A DNA stretch of 64,000 nt. Origin: Synechococcus sp. MU1642 (GTDB lineage: Bacteria; Cyanobacteriota; Cyanobacteriia; PCC-6307; Cyanobiaceae). The first letter of the stretch is position 1. Every line of letters starts with the position of its first letter. The stretch is from positions 186,001-250,000 of the forward strand of contig NZ_VTKZ01000002.1 of the NCBI RefSeq assembly GCF_020514115.1. Reading direction: 5' to 3'. The notes under the pieces were generated by a model. That model worked only from the letters and a program-made list of their open reading frames with translations, was not told where the DNA came from and did no database searches. Below are positions 42,737 through 49,448 of the stretch, in pieces. Both the position numbers and the translations under genes were made by a program.

Positions 42737-42878
42737 TTTTGGGTGGTTTGATCAGTTCACCGGTCTGCAGCGAAACCACAGCGAAGCTACCCACAAAGAC
42801 AACCGCAACCAGGACGAGGAAGGACGCAGTGAGATTGCTGATCTCAAGCTGCCCGAGCATGAAGGCAAGCGAGGTCAT
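42729..42878 (-). CDS. 49-residue single-span membrane microprotein
   Basis: MTSLAFMLGQLEISN leads into a hydrophobic helix (LTASFLVLVAVVFVGSFAVV) and a polar tail ending PPKND. Its stop lies inside the start of the 69-residue gene. It is 27 bp after a still smaller frame at 42906-42992. The layout is like small thylakoid or inner-membrane subunits, but I cannot assign it. Confidence 0.5.
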   Translation of the reverse strand: MTSLAFMLGQLEISNLTASFLVLVAVVFVGSFAVVSLQTGELIKPPKND

Positions 42879-42905
42879 AATCAACAGCAGCAACCGCTTT
42901 TGAAC

Positions 42906-42992
42906 TTAAACGGACTGGTCGTTGTTCAGATTGCCAAAAACGACGCCGGCCATCGACAAACCGATGGCAAGCATCACAAAAGCTTCGATCAT
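42906..42992 (-). CDS. 28-residue membrane microprotein
   Basis: MIEAFVMLAIGLSMAGVVFG followed by a polar tail NLNNDQSV. One helix takes up most of the protein. The same-strand order 28-49-69 residues with tight spacing suggests a micro-operon. Such a short frame can arise by chance, so support is limited. Confidence 0.4.
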   Translation of the reverse strand: MIEAFVMLAIGLSMAGVVFGNLNNDQSV

Positions 42993-43235
42993 GGGACTTC
43001 ATTGGAGATGCCTGGCTTCTTGAGCAAAACAGCGGCGGTGGAGGGCTTCACCGTGACCTGGCCAGAAGAAGATTGAGCTTTGGGCTGCCAGGTGGATGCG
43101 GCCGAGCAACGGGTGGGATTATTCAACCAAGAACTGCGTCCCATCAAACGTCAATCAGCTGTGCCAAGGATTGCGGCTGAAGCGCAGAAGATCTGTCTGA
43201 TTGGCGACCGACACCGGAAGTGTGGTGTTTCTTGA

Positions 43236-43883
43236 TCAAGCACTGATCACGTCAGGCGTTGCTGCCGATAAGCGATCACGGATCTGAACAGCTGCCTGGC
43301 AGTAGGCCTCCCAGCCCCCCATGCGCCGCAGATCGGCACGACCACGATCATCCACGGCATTCGATACGGAAACACCCTCCACCTCAGCTTTTTCGAACGC
43401 CGCTAACAAGGGGATTTCCGCCTGCATCACATCCAGATCAAAACCCTCCAAAATCTGGCGTGCTTCCTGCGCAACCCGTTGTTTTCGGCTGTCCACCTTC
43501 ACCAACAACGCGGCATGCATGATGTCCATCCGTGTGAGGGTTGAGGCTAGTTCAACTGTGAGCTCCACTGATCTCGCCTGCGGGGTGGTTGGCAGCAAAA
43601 CAAGATCTGCTCCCGCCGAAAGATTTTTGAGTTCATCCTCGTGGCAGCTGGCTTGCCCATCGGTGATGATCACCTGGGCGTGGCGGGTGGCTTTCGCTGC
43701 AGCCTCCACCGGCACCACCTCAAACGAAAGCATCCCCCGGGCGGCGTAAGCGGTTGCTGAGCGGTTACGGTCCGCATCGACAACACACACCGACAGACCC
43801 TGCTGGGCCCAGACACAAGCCAAATGGATGCTGGTGCAGGTTTTTGCCACACCACCCTTCTGGCCGAAGACAGTCAAAAACAT
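43236..43883 (-). CDS. Orphan ParA-family ATPase
   Basis: A 215-residue deviant Walker-A ATPase. The signature GQKGGVAKTCTSIHLA at residues 8-23 has the intermonomer-type lysine of KGGxxKT. DADRN near 37 is Walker A' and VIITDGQA near 71 corresponds to Walker B, where a D-G replaces the usual D-P/D-T. No parB gene or parS-like repeats are nearby. Such orphans can position cargo such as carboxysomes; here the role is unknown. It is followed by a small helical protein gene on the same strand. Confidence 0.85.
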   Translation of the reverse strand: MFLTVFGQKGGVAKTCTSIHLACVWAQQGLSVCVVDADRNRSATAYAARGMLSFEVVPVEAAAKATRHAQVIITDGQASCHEDELKNLSAGADLVLLPTTPQARSVELTVELASTLTRMDIMHAALLVKVDSRKQRVAQEARQILEGFDLDVMQAEIPLLAAFEKAEVEGVSVSNAVDDRGRADLRRMGGWEAYCQAAVQIRDRLSAATPDVISA

Positions 43884-43892
43884 GGCTGAGGT

Positions 43893-44084
43893 TTAAATGC
43901 GCGGAATAATCGCGTCGTTGGGGAAGAACTCTTCAAACACACAAATGCGGTCGGCCCAACGGGCCTCAACTTCCATACGCATCAAGCGATTGCGCACCCA
44001 CATCAATGTGTCCACATCAATGGGTTTATGGAACTTGTGCTGCTGAGCCTTCACCCAATCATCCTTGCTCTGAGCGCTGTTCAT
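43893..44084 (-). CDS. 63-residue protein upstream of orphan ParA
   Basis: MNSAQSKDDWVKAQQHKFHK starts a charged protein with a helix TLMWVRNRLMRMEVEARWADR and an acidic/hydrophobic end FEEFFPNDAIIPRI. The frame runs to 44162, but the N-terminal 26 residues there look non-coding. The stop is 9 bp before the ParA start, so the two are probably one transcript. It may be a ParA partner; this is inference from position only. Confidence 0.5.
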   Translation of the reverse strand: MNSAQSKDDWVKAQQHKFHKPIDVDTLMWVRNRLMRMEVEARWADRICVFEEFFPNDAIIPRI

Positions 44085-44162
44085 GACCACTAAAACTGAT
44101 CTGCCCATACCGTACGGATGGCGTCTATGGGCGCCATTAGCTTCACACTGAGTAAGCATCAA

Positions 44163-44460
44163 GGATCACCCAATCGCAGACGAACTGTTCAGCAGAACAA
44201 CAAATTAATGGAAGCTTTGAGTCCGGGCTAGAAGGTTCAGAGCTTGAGCCTCGAGATCGGTAGCCGATCCATCAATCCCACAATTCGAGCGGCGACAGAA
44301 TCAATTCAATTCGCCTTCAACCGTAATGACTCAAAAAGCACCACAACTTAAGCCGCGCCCGATCCATACACCTCCAAAACGTGCGTAAAGACTATGAAGC
44401 CCTGAGCTGAACAAAACTCTGGTTCTGTAACACCACGAACGACATTAGGAGTCACAGCAC
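44163..44460. other. Gap upstream of the nitrogen-status cassette
   Basis: About 300 bp with no gene. It separates the divergent ParA unit from the DUF4278 cassette and should hold the ParA-side promoter. No terminator or tRNA was seen. Confidence 0.4.
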
Positions 44461-44463
44461 TCC

Positions 44464-44469
44464 TATAAA
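44464..44469 (+). promoter_or_regulatory. Candidate -10 element TATAAA
   Basis: TATAAA lies seven bases before the NtcA-type box, so transcription would begin at or inside that box. No strong -35 is visible. Confidence 0.4.
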
Positions 44470-44475
44470 AGATCT

Positions 44476-44489
44476 GTAGCAACTGCTAC
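44476..44489. promoter_or_regulatory. NtcA-type binding site GTA-N8-TAC
   Basis: GTAGCAACTGCTAC is a perfect 6-bp inverted repeat around AC and matches the NtcA consensus GTA-N8-TAC exactly. NtcA is the cyanobacterial global nitrogen regulator. Lying just downstream of the TATAAA, the site is placed for repression, as known for glutamine-synthetase-inactivating-factor genes in other cyanobacteria. Binding is inferred. Confidence 0.65.
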
Positions 44490-44495
44490 GCAATC

Positions 44496-44546
44496 ACGTT
44501 CACCTCGTCTTCGGCGAGGCGCAGTTCGACTTAGGCCATGGAACGG
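44496..44546 (+). promoter_or_regulatory. Candidate Downstream-peptide (glutamine) riboswitch
   Basis: A closing helix CGTTC (44497-44501) pairs perfectly with GAACG (44541-44545). Inside is a hairpin CCTCG/CGAGG (44503-44519) preceded by the A of GTTCA, then an unpaired-looking CGCAGTTCGACTTAGGCC stretch. This order (GTTCA, P2 hairpin, conserved joining strand, GGAACG) matches what I recall of the Downstream-peptide motif, a glutamine riboswitch of Synechococcus and Prochlorococcus that precedes tiny genes. The 34-codon gene after it fits. A covariance-model search is needed to confirm. Confidence 0.6.
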
Positions 44547-44575
44547 GGACCTGAGCTTGCTTCGAGGAACTCATC

Positions 44576-44680
44576 ATGACCCTGACCTATCGAGGCCAGA
44601 AGTACAACCAGAACAAAGCTGCTGCATCCAACACTCAGCGCCCTGCTCTTGTTTATCGCGGTCAGAAAGTAGCCCGCTGA
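44576..44680 (+). CDS. 34-residue DUF4278-type peptide (PirA-like)
   Basis: MTLTYRGQKYNQNKAAAS then VYRGQKVAR: a duplicated YRGQK motif, characteristic of DUF4278 small proteins of cyanobacteria. A Shine-Dalgarno-like GAGGAAC lies about 8 bp before ATG 44576. From memory, PirA of Synechocystis, a PII-binding regulator of arginine synthesis made when nitrogen is plentiful, belongs to this type; the assignment here is inference. An NtcA box and candidate glutamine riboswitch precede it, and a strong terminator follows, so it is a single-gene cassette. Confidence 0.7.
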   Translation: MTLTYRGQKYNQNKAAASNTQRPALVYRGQKVAR

Positions 44681-44700
44681 CAACAGCACAACCTCTTTCA

Positions 44701-44727
44701 AGCCCCGCCTCGGCGGGGCTTTTTTTA
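44701..44727 (+). terminator. Terminator after DUF4278 peptide
   Basis: Perfect 9-bp stem AGCCCCGCC/GGCGGGGCT with a 2-nt loop followed by seven T. Confidence 0.92.
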
Positions 44728-44731
44728 TGTC

Positions 44732-44851
44732 TCATTCGCCTTCAGGATCTTGCTGCTTTTCCTTCCAACGTTCAAACCAAACCGCGACGGCGAGGGCCAC
44801 ACCCACGGCAAACCCAGCACCAATGAGCACCACGCCAACTTCCACCGGCAT
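44732..44851 (-). CDS. 39-residue single-span membrane microprotein
   Basis: MPVEVGVVLIGAGFAVGVAL continues to AVAVWFERW and a charged tail KEKQQDPEGE. One glycine/alanine/valine-rich helix followed by an aromatic belt and a basic-acidic end looks like a real membrane subunit. It is convergent with the DUF4278 cassette. Family unknown. Confidence 0.5.
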   Translation of the reverse strand: MPVEVGVVLIGAGFAVGVALAVAVWFERWKEKQQDPEGE

Positions 44852-44930
44852 ACACACCACCTGATTGCTGCCTCAAATCATCGGACAACATCAATAAACA
44901 CAGCCAGGGCGGCGCCACCGAACCAACGCG

Positions 44931-45716
44931 TTATTGAACCAAAGACTGATACGCCTCATTGACGCGTCGAAACGCTTCCGCCGAACCACCGAGATCCGGA
45001 TGATGCTGCTTCACCAGTTTTCGATGCGCCTGCTTGATCTCCGCCAGAGACGCGTTGGCGTCCAAGCCCAACACCCTTAAAGCGGCACGGCGTGGATCAC
45101 GGGCATCGCCATCGTCCTGACGATCCGTTTGACGTTGATCAGTTCGGGTGCGGCGACCCTGCCTTCTGGAACCTGATCGATCCTGGCGCTGACGCAACTG
45201 CTCAACCACCCGCCGTGGATCCTCATCCAGCCATTCACTGGCACGAACTCCAAACAACGCAAACGCCGCCAAAACTGCCGCTGTTTGCTTGTTTGGCTTT
45301 GCTCCCACCGCTGCCATGAGATCTGTTCCTAGACCAGAAACCAGCCGATCCAGTCGCTGTTCAAGGGTTAAGTGGGCAGGGAAACTGCCGCGGTTGAGCT
45401 GATCAATCAAAACCTCCAACCCGCTCTGACGCAGTGCCGTCCATCCCGGCTGCTGGGCGAGGGCCTGCCCCCATACCCGCACCTCTTGGCTGCTGATGCG
45501 CGGTGGAGCTTGAGCCGATGGCTCGCTCCAAGGGCGATGGGATCTGGACTCCGTACGAATGCGTTGGCGTTGCTGACGTTGCAGCCGCTCCAACTCACGG
45601 TTGAGCCGCGATAGCTCGCGGCGTAAGGCGTCGTTCTCCGCCAACAACGCCTCAACATTGCTGGTGACCCGTTGTTCAGGGCATCCGCCTGACCAATGAC
45701 GCGGATCAAATCCCAA
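44931..45716 (-). CDS. J-domain (DnaJ-like) protein
   Basis: A 261-residue co-chaperone-like protein with the J domain at the C-terminus. The last 55 residues contain ALRVLGLDANASLAEIKQAH, the HPD motif (KQHHPDLGG) and FRRVNEAYQSL. The N-terminal part has a coiled-coil stretch (ENDALRRELSRLNRELERLQ, residues about 27-46) and a middle domain of unknown fold. HPD implies it stimulates an Hsp70. The start appears to be TTG 45716. It is adjacent to the SDR gene on the same strand. Confidence 0.85.
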   Translation of the reverse strand: MGFDPRHWSGGCPEQRVTSNVEALLAENDALRRELSRLNRELERLQRQQRQRIRTESRSHRPWSEPSAQAPPRISSQEVRVWGQALAQQPGWTALRQSGLEVLIDQLNRGSFPAHLTLEQRLDRLVSGLGTDLMAAVGAKPNKQTAAVLAAFALFGVRASEWLDEDPRRVVEQLRQRQDRSGSRRQGRRTRTDQRQTDRQDDGDARDPRRAALRVLGLDANASLAEIKQAHRKLVKQHHPDLGGSAEAFRRVNEAYQSLVQ

Positions 45717-45731
45717 AGCATGTCTCCCGTA

Positions 45732-46397
45732 TCACCACGGCAACAACTCACCATTGGCATGCCAAAAGCTGCCGCTGGTGGCCAGCGTCAAGCCATCAAT
45801 CCGGGCCAGCAGCCCCTTCACCGACTGCTCAGGCGGAATCCCGCTTGGATTGAAGCGAATCATGCGGGTGCGCACCAATCCGGGATGCAAAATCGCCACA
45901 GCGATGCCCCGCGATTCCAGATCAATCGCCAACGTTTTTCCAACCATGTTGAGGGCCACCTTCGACATCCGATAGCCATAGGAGCCTCCCGAGCTGTTGT
46001 CGTCGATGGAACCCATGCGGCTCGTCATCAGCACCAACTTGGCTCCGCTGGGCATCTGATCCACCAAAGCCCTGGCCAGCAGCAAAGGAGCAAGGGCATT
46101 CACCTCGAACTGACGGCGAATGCCAGCGGGATCCAAATCCATCAGGCCCATCGACTGCAAAACCCCGGCATTAAGGATGACGCCATCGAGGGGCACACCA
46201 TCCAGACGCTGCGTTAGGTCATCAATGGCTTGGCTATCGCTCAACTCAAGGCCGGCTTCTACCCGCACCCCCAGGTCCTCCAGTTCTTTACTGACTTGAC
46301 GACAAACCGCCACCACGTCATCGCCTCGGGCCTTGAGCTGGCGGCAGTATTCCAAGCCGATCCCACGGTTTGCGCCGGTGACCAGAAACGTCGCCAT
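45732..46397 (-). CDS. Short-chain dehydrogenase/reductase
   Basis: A 221-residue SDR. The cofactor motif VTGANRGIGLEYCRQL at residues 6-21, the NAGVLQS segment near 75, and the catalytic YGYRMSKVALNMV (Tyr and Lys in YxxxK) near 139 are present. LHPGLVRTRM near 171 also fits. The closest layout is the C-factor/carbonyl-reductase-like group; the substrate is unknown. It ends 15 bp before the J-protein start. Confidence 0.9.
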   Translation of the reverse strand: MATFLVTGANRGIGLEYCRQLKARGDDVVAVCRQVSKELEDLGVRVEAGLELSDSQAIDDLTQRLDGVPLDGVILNAGVLQSMGLMDLDPAGIRRQFEVNALAPLLLARALVDQMPSGAKLVLMTSRMGSIDDNSSGGSYGYRMSKVALNMVGKTLAIDLESRGIAVAILHPGLVRTRMIRFNPSGIPPEQSVKGLLARIDGLTLATSGSFWHANGELLPW

Positions 46398-46453
46398 TGG
46401 GAGGTTTCAACAACCGCCATCCTGCCGGCTCTTGCGTCGCACCCCCGAATGAA

Positions 46454-46687
46454 TCACGCCAAAAAATCCCCATCGACGCCGTACTGGTGCAAACACTGCT
46501 TCACCGTGAGCACCGAAACCGTGCTGCCGGTTTCTGAATCCACGAGCAGGTACGGACAACCTCGGAGAACGCAGCGCCGCCGTGCGTCGATGTAGGCATC
46601 AAAAGCATTGGCATGGAAACACTCCTCCACCCAACCTTCACTGCTGAGATACCGCGTGAGGATCATGTCCACAGGCGCCTGGGCCAC
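46454..46687 (-). CDS. 77-residue protein, paralogue family A
   Basis: Soluble protein with W-V-E-E-C-F near residue 19, a helix AFDAYIDARRRCVLRG and the strand pair CPYLLVDSETGSTVSVL. An ungapped alignment to the protein at 46777-47013 shares the spacing of E, F, A, AR, Y, V and V over about 41 positions, so the two appear to be remote paralogues. The function is unknown; the charged helix followed by strands might be a small nucleic-acid or regulatory fold. Confidence 0.55.
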   Translation of the reverse strand: MAQAPVDMILTRYLSSEGWVEECFHANAFDAYIDARRRCVLRGCPYLLVDSETGSTVSVLTVKQCLHQYGVDGDFLA

Positions 46688-46776
46688 TGGTTATGGCTCA
46701 TGACATTGCGCATCCCAGGAAGTGACTTGAAGTCTTCGGGATCGCACCAGGCCGAAAAACGCCGAAGCGAGGGTGA

Positions 46777-47013
46777 TCAATGGGATTCAGCTGCCCCCTG
46801 TACAACGGTGACTACCTGATTCCAGGTGGCATGCACCACGCGATAAGTCTTCAAGGTGGCGCGTGATTTGGTGCGAGCATTCACAAAGGCTTTGAACTCC
46901 GTTTTGAAGCAGATCTCCTGGATCCACTGACCTCCTGTATCAAGCCTCTCGATGCAATACATCAGAGATAAAGCAGTTACAAACATCACAACCGCAAACC
47001 ATTTGCTGAGCAC
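46777..47013 (-). CDS. 78-residue protein, paralogue family A
   Basis: The core WIQEICFKTEFKAFVNARTK and TYRVVHATWNQVVTVVQ parallels the previous gene. The first 20 residues (LSKWFAVVMFVTALSLMY) would be a hydrophobic leader if ATG 47013 is used; a start at MYCIERLDTGGQW (near 46960) gives a protein more like its paralogue. I cannot decide between an exported and a cytoplasmic form. Confidence 0.5.
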   Translation of the reverse strand: MLSKWFAVVMFVTALSLMYCIERLDTGGQWIQEICFKTEFKAFVNARTKSRATLKTYRVVHATWNQVVTVVQGAAESH

Positions 47014-47043
47014 AAAATCAAAAGGTGCTGTTCGGGATCAATC

Positions 47044-47072
47044 AAAAAAAGCCCCCGCGATTGGCGGAGGCT
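47044..47072 (-). terminator. Terminator, minus strand
   Basis: On the minus strand an 8-bp stem (GCCTCCGC/GCGGGGGC, one U-G) is followed by seven T. It ends the transcript of the secreted protein gene at 47170. Confidence 0.8.
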
Positions 47073-47169
47073 CGGGTGGTGTGAGGAGTCGACGATTTTG
47101 CAACTGCCGACACAGTTTTCATAGCCCGATTTCAGATCAGCAGCGGCGCCAGCCACAAAGCTTTATCAG

Positions 47170-47496
47170 CTACAGATAAAGAACGCTGTCGCGACAGCGC
47201 CGAAGCGAATCACGCACAGCCTCCAGCATCGTTTCGTCCGGCCGCTGCAGCCAGGCAGGCACCACCATCACGTCATCCGCATCTAGATGAACCCGTGCCG
47301 AGAACCAGGTGCCACGTCCTGGCACAGACGCACGGCAGATTGGATCCTGGTTTTCGTCCAAACGTCGCTCGATCAACCAACCCTCAACCCGATCCAAGGG
47401 CTGAAATGCCGTTGAGGCAAAAGCGACAGGCGACATCAGGGAGAGCAGCAACAAATGCAAGGCCTGCATCACAAGGCTTGGGCGAGCGAAGCGCAC
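47170..47496 (-). CDS. Small secreted protein, function unknown
   Basis: A 108-residue product with a signal peptide: LHLLLLSLMSPVAFASTAF, cleavage likely after AFA or FAS. The mature part has two cysteines (DPICRAS and RRCRDS) that could form a disulphide, and a strand-rich centre GTWFSARVHLDADDVMVVP. A start at MQALHLL is possible. The family is not recognised. A clear terminator follows 100 bp downstream. Confidence 0.6.
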   Translation of the reverse strand: MRFARPSLVMQALHLLLLSLMSPVAFASTAFQPLDRVEGWLIERRLDENQDPICRASVPGRGTWFSARVHLDADDVMVVPAWLQRPDETMLEAVRDSLRRCRDSVLYL

Positions 47497-47564
47497 CCAT
47501 CGTCACAGAGAACACCTGTTCAGACGCACCGTTGCGTTAGAAGAGCTCCGTCGCGGAGCCGCCG

Positions 47565-47750
47565 ATGCCATTATTTCGTTGTGAAGGGTGCTCTATGCGC
47601 ATCGAACGCTCGATGGCGGCGTACTGGCGCAACAAGGGAAAATTGCTGTGTTCATCGTGTCTCGACCGCCAGGAGATGCCTCTGAAAACGACTGAGAGCG
47701 GCCAAAAGCAAGGCTCTTCCGAATTCCGTGCCAACAGCAACAAAAGCTGA
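47565..47750 (+). CDS. Small zinc-ribbon protein
   Basis: A 61-residue protein with two CxxC pairs, CEGC at residues 6-9 and CSSC at 29-32, spaced as in a zinc ribbon. The middle MRIERSMAAYWRNKGKLL is basic. The tail is polar. It could bind nucleic acid or act as a small regulator. It starts divergently from the secreted protein and is followed by a microprotein frame and a terminator. Confidence 0.65.
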   Translation: MPLFRCEGCSMRIERSMAAYWRNKGKLLCSSCLDRQEMPLKTTESGQKQGSSEFRANSNKS

Positions 47751-47795
47751 CGCCAGCTGTGGGAATGATGCTCACATCGTTCCCCCCCCTGATCC

Positions 47796-47879
47796 ATGGG
47801 TTTCCTCGCCGTCGCTGGATGCATGCTCCTGGCTTCCGCCATGTCTGCTGCACTCACCACCAAGCCTTCGAAAGCCTGA
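47796..47879 (+). CDS. 27-residue hydrophobic microprotein (doubtful)
   Basis: MGFLAVAGCMLLASAMSAAL followed by TTKPSKA, ending 33 bp before a terminator. It resembles a bare signal peptide or membrane helix. No clear ribosome site is seen. Confidence 0.25.
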   Translation: MGFLAVAGCMLLASAMSAALTTKPSKA

Positions 47880-47911
47880 GCGTTTGAAACGCCGGCTCAA
47901 AGCTGAACAAA

Positions 47912-47935
47912 AACCGGGCCAGTCCCGGTTTTTTT
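47912..47935 (+). terminator. Terminator, plus strand
   Basis: 7-bp stem AACCGGG/CCCGGTT with a 5-nt loop and a run of T. It ends the zinc-ribbon transcript. Confidence 0.85.
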
Positions 47936-48052
47936 GTGGCGGTGAACTTTTAGTCATGGATCTTTCTCTCACCAAGGAGATTTAGAACTGCAAATCAGAT
48001 GTGCAAGCCGCCCCTTCGCGGCTGTAGATCTTTGATCCACTGAGCGATTCCC

Positions 48053-48217
48053 ATGGAGAGCATCAGTCGCATCTGCGCCACGTCCAAGGGCACAACCATT
48101 GATGCCATCGGCCAGGGCCGCTACCGCGTCTGCAATCGACATTCGGGCTGTTCTGACGTTGAAGGTCTTTGGCAGGCCTATGAAATTTTGCGGCGTCAGG
48201 AACAATCCCTAAGTTGA
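48053..48217 (+). CDS. 54-residue protein of unknown function
   Basis: MESISRICATSKGTTIDAIG, then GRYRVCNRHSGCSDVEGLWQ and a helix AYEILRRQEQSLS. Three cysteines and an amphipathic C-terminal helix suggest a folded small protein. A plus-strand terminator lies about 100 bp downstream (48315). Confidence 0.45.
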   Translation: MESISRICATSKGTTIDAIGQGRYRVCNRHSGCSDVEGLWQAYEILRRQEQSLS

Positions 48218-48597
48218 TTGCTGAAACCAAGAATAAGTATCAACACTTACAGCGATTGAATGTTCAGCACGTAACACTTGGCTCACCCCGGTGAGGGGTA
48301 ATGCGTCGACTCTGGGAGGGCCTAGGGAACCCTCCTTTTTTATGTGGAGTTTTCAGAAACCCAGCGTTCCTACACTGTCTTCCCCGAACTCCAGGTAAAG
48401 GCAGCGGGCATCCTCAGCCCGGCCGCAATCAGTCAAGTATTGAACCCGTTCACGCCACCACTGGGACACACCAGAACTCAACTTATATTGGGCAGTCCAC
48501 CGAAGGATTCACTCACAGCAATCATTCGTGTTGAGCAAACGCTAAGCACCGTGAATGACAACGCGAATGGCCTGTTACGTGCTGTTAGCAGCTGTTG
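48218..48597. other. Gap with one terminator
   Basis: Apart from the hairpin at 48315-48341 I see no gene. The plus-strand frame over 48344-48829 is a shadow of the MIF-like gene on the other strand. Confidence 0.4.
48315..48341 (+). terminator. Terminator, plus strand
   Basis: 6-bp stem GGAGGG/CCCTCC with a 9-nt loop and six T. It probably ends the 54-residue gene transcript. Confidence 0.75.
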
Positions 48598-48936
48598 TTA
48601 CCCAAAGGTGCTGCCGTTCCACCCCCAACAGCTCGCCTTCACATCCTCAAAACCGATGTACACCCGGTCGGCAGGGATACCCGTGCGTGCCTGGATCAGT
48701 TCACAGATCGCAGCTGTCATCGCAGGTGGACGCAGGGCACCGATCGATTTCACCTCCACATATGCACAGGGCTCGTGGCTGCCGGCGAAGGTCATCGGCA
48801 CCCCCGTCTCCAGGAGCGTCATCACGTAGGCCTCCGGCTTGCCCGTCTGGTTGGCCAACACGGACGAAAGCTCCTGCAGCAACGCCGATCCATCCTTCAG
48901 CGCTGGCAGCGATGTGCGCACATTGATAAGAGGCAT
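48598..48936 (-). CDS. MIF/tautomerase-superfamily protein
   Basis: A 112-residue homologue of macrophage migration inhibitory factor. It begins MPLINVRTSLP; after Met removal the N-terminal Pro would be the catalytic base for phenylpyruvate/dopachrome tautomerase activity. The following segments KPEAYVMTLLETGVPMTFAG and EVKSIGALRP match the MIF order of strands, and GIPADRVYIGFEDVKASCWGW near the end matches the family C-terminus. MIF homologues are known from Prochlorococcus and marine Synechococcus. A longer frame to 49089 is not homologous and is rejected. Confidence 0.87.
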   Translation of the reverse strand: MPLINVRTSLPALKDGSALLQELSSVLANQTGKPEAYVMTLLETGVPMTFAGSHEPCAYVEVKSIGALRPPAMTAAICELIQARTGIPADRVYIGFEDVKASCWGWNGSTFG

Positions 48937-49099
48937 CGGCTCAAGAAAACTTGCAAAAGCTTGGCACTTTCCAGCCATGAGCGCCAAGCCCCGCATGTTG
49001 ATCAAACTGAAATATTTCCAAAAGCAAAGACCATCAACCTGAACAGTTTGGCCAGGAAAAGGTTCATAAATTTCAGAAAAAGTGATCAACTCAATGATC

Positions 49100-49432
49100 T
49101 TTCTTCACTTTTTTGGCCTCGGAGACCTTCTGCGTCGCTTTGAACTCGAGCAGACCACGGGCCTCACAATCACGGGATTCAGGCCACTCAGCCTCGATGG
49201 ATTGATGCATTGGTCGCAAAACATGGCCGACCAACACAACTGGGACAGCGAAGCAATTCGCCAGGACGTGATGAGCACTTGGCTTGATCAAGCCGAAGAC
49301 ATCACCCGCTGGAGGCATTGCCTGAATCAAGCACCTTCTGAGGTAGAACTATTGGCCGGCATTGGCGATCAGCACACTTGGCGCGATCATTGGGAAGGCT
49401 TGCTGCGTCAAACACCGCGTGCCGGCTGGTGA
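49100..49432 (+). CDS. Protein of unknown function upstream of GH57
   Basis: About 110 residues, rich in Trp, His and Leu: FGLGDLLRRFELEQTTGLTI, then LMHWSQNMADQHNWDSEAIR and a C-terminal TWRDHWEGLLRQTPRAGW. It has no membrane segment. ATG 49094 or 49097-region starts are possible. Its stop is 16 bp before the GH57 ATG, so they may be co-transcribed. An opposite-strand frame (49091-49330) looks less protein-like. Confidence 0.5.
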   Translation, partial: FLHFFGLGDLLRRFELEQTTGLTITGFRPLSLDGLMHWSQNMADQHNWDSEAIRQDVMSTWLDQAEDITRWRHCLNQAPSEVELLAGIGDQHTWRDHWEGLLRQTPRAGW

Positions 49433-49448
49433 TAACGAGCGGAATGCA

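Noticed and set aside
44461-44546. Read as two ordinary terminator hairpins
   Set aside because: There is no T-run after the stems, and the closing helix encloses the inner hairpin, as in a structured leader.
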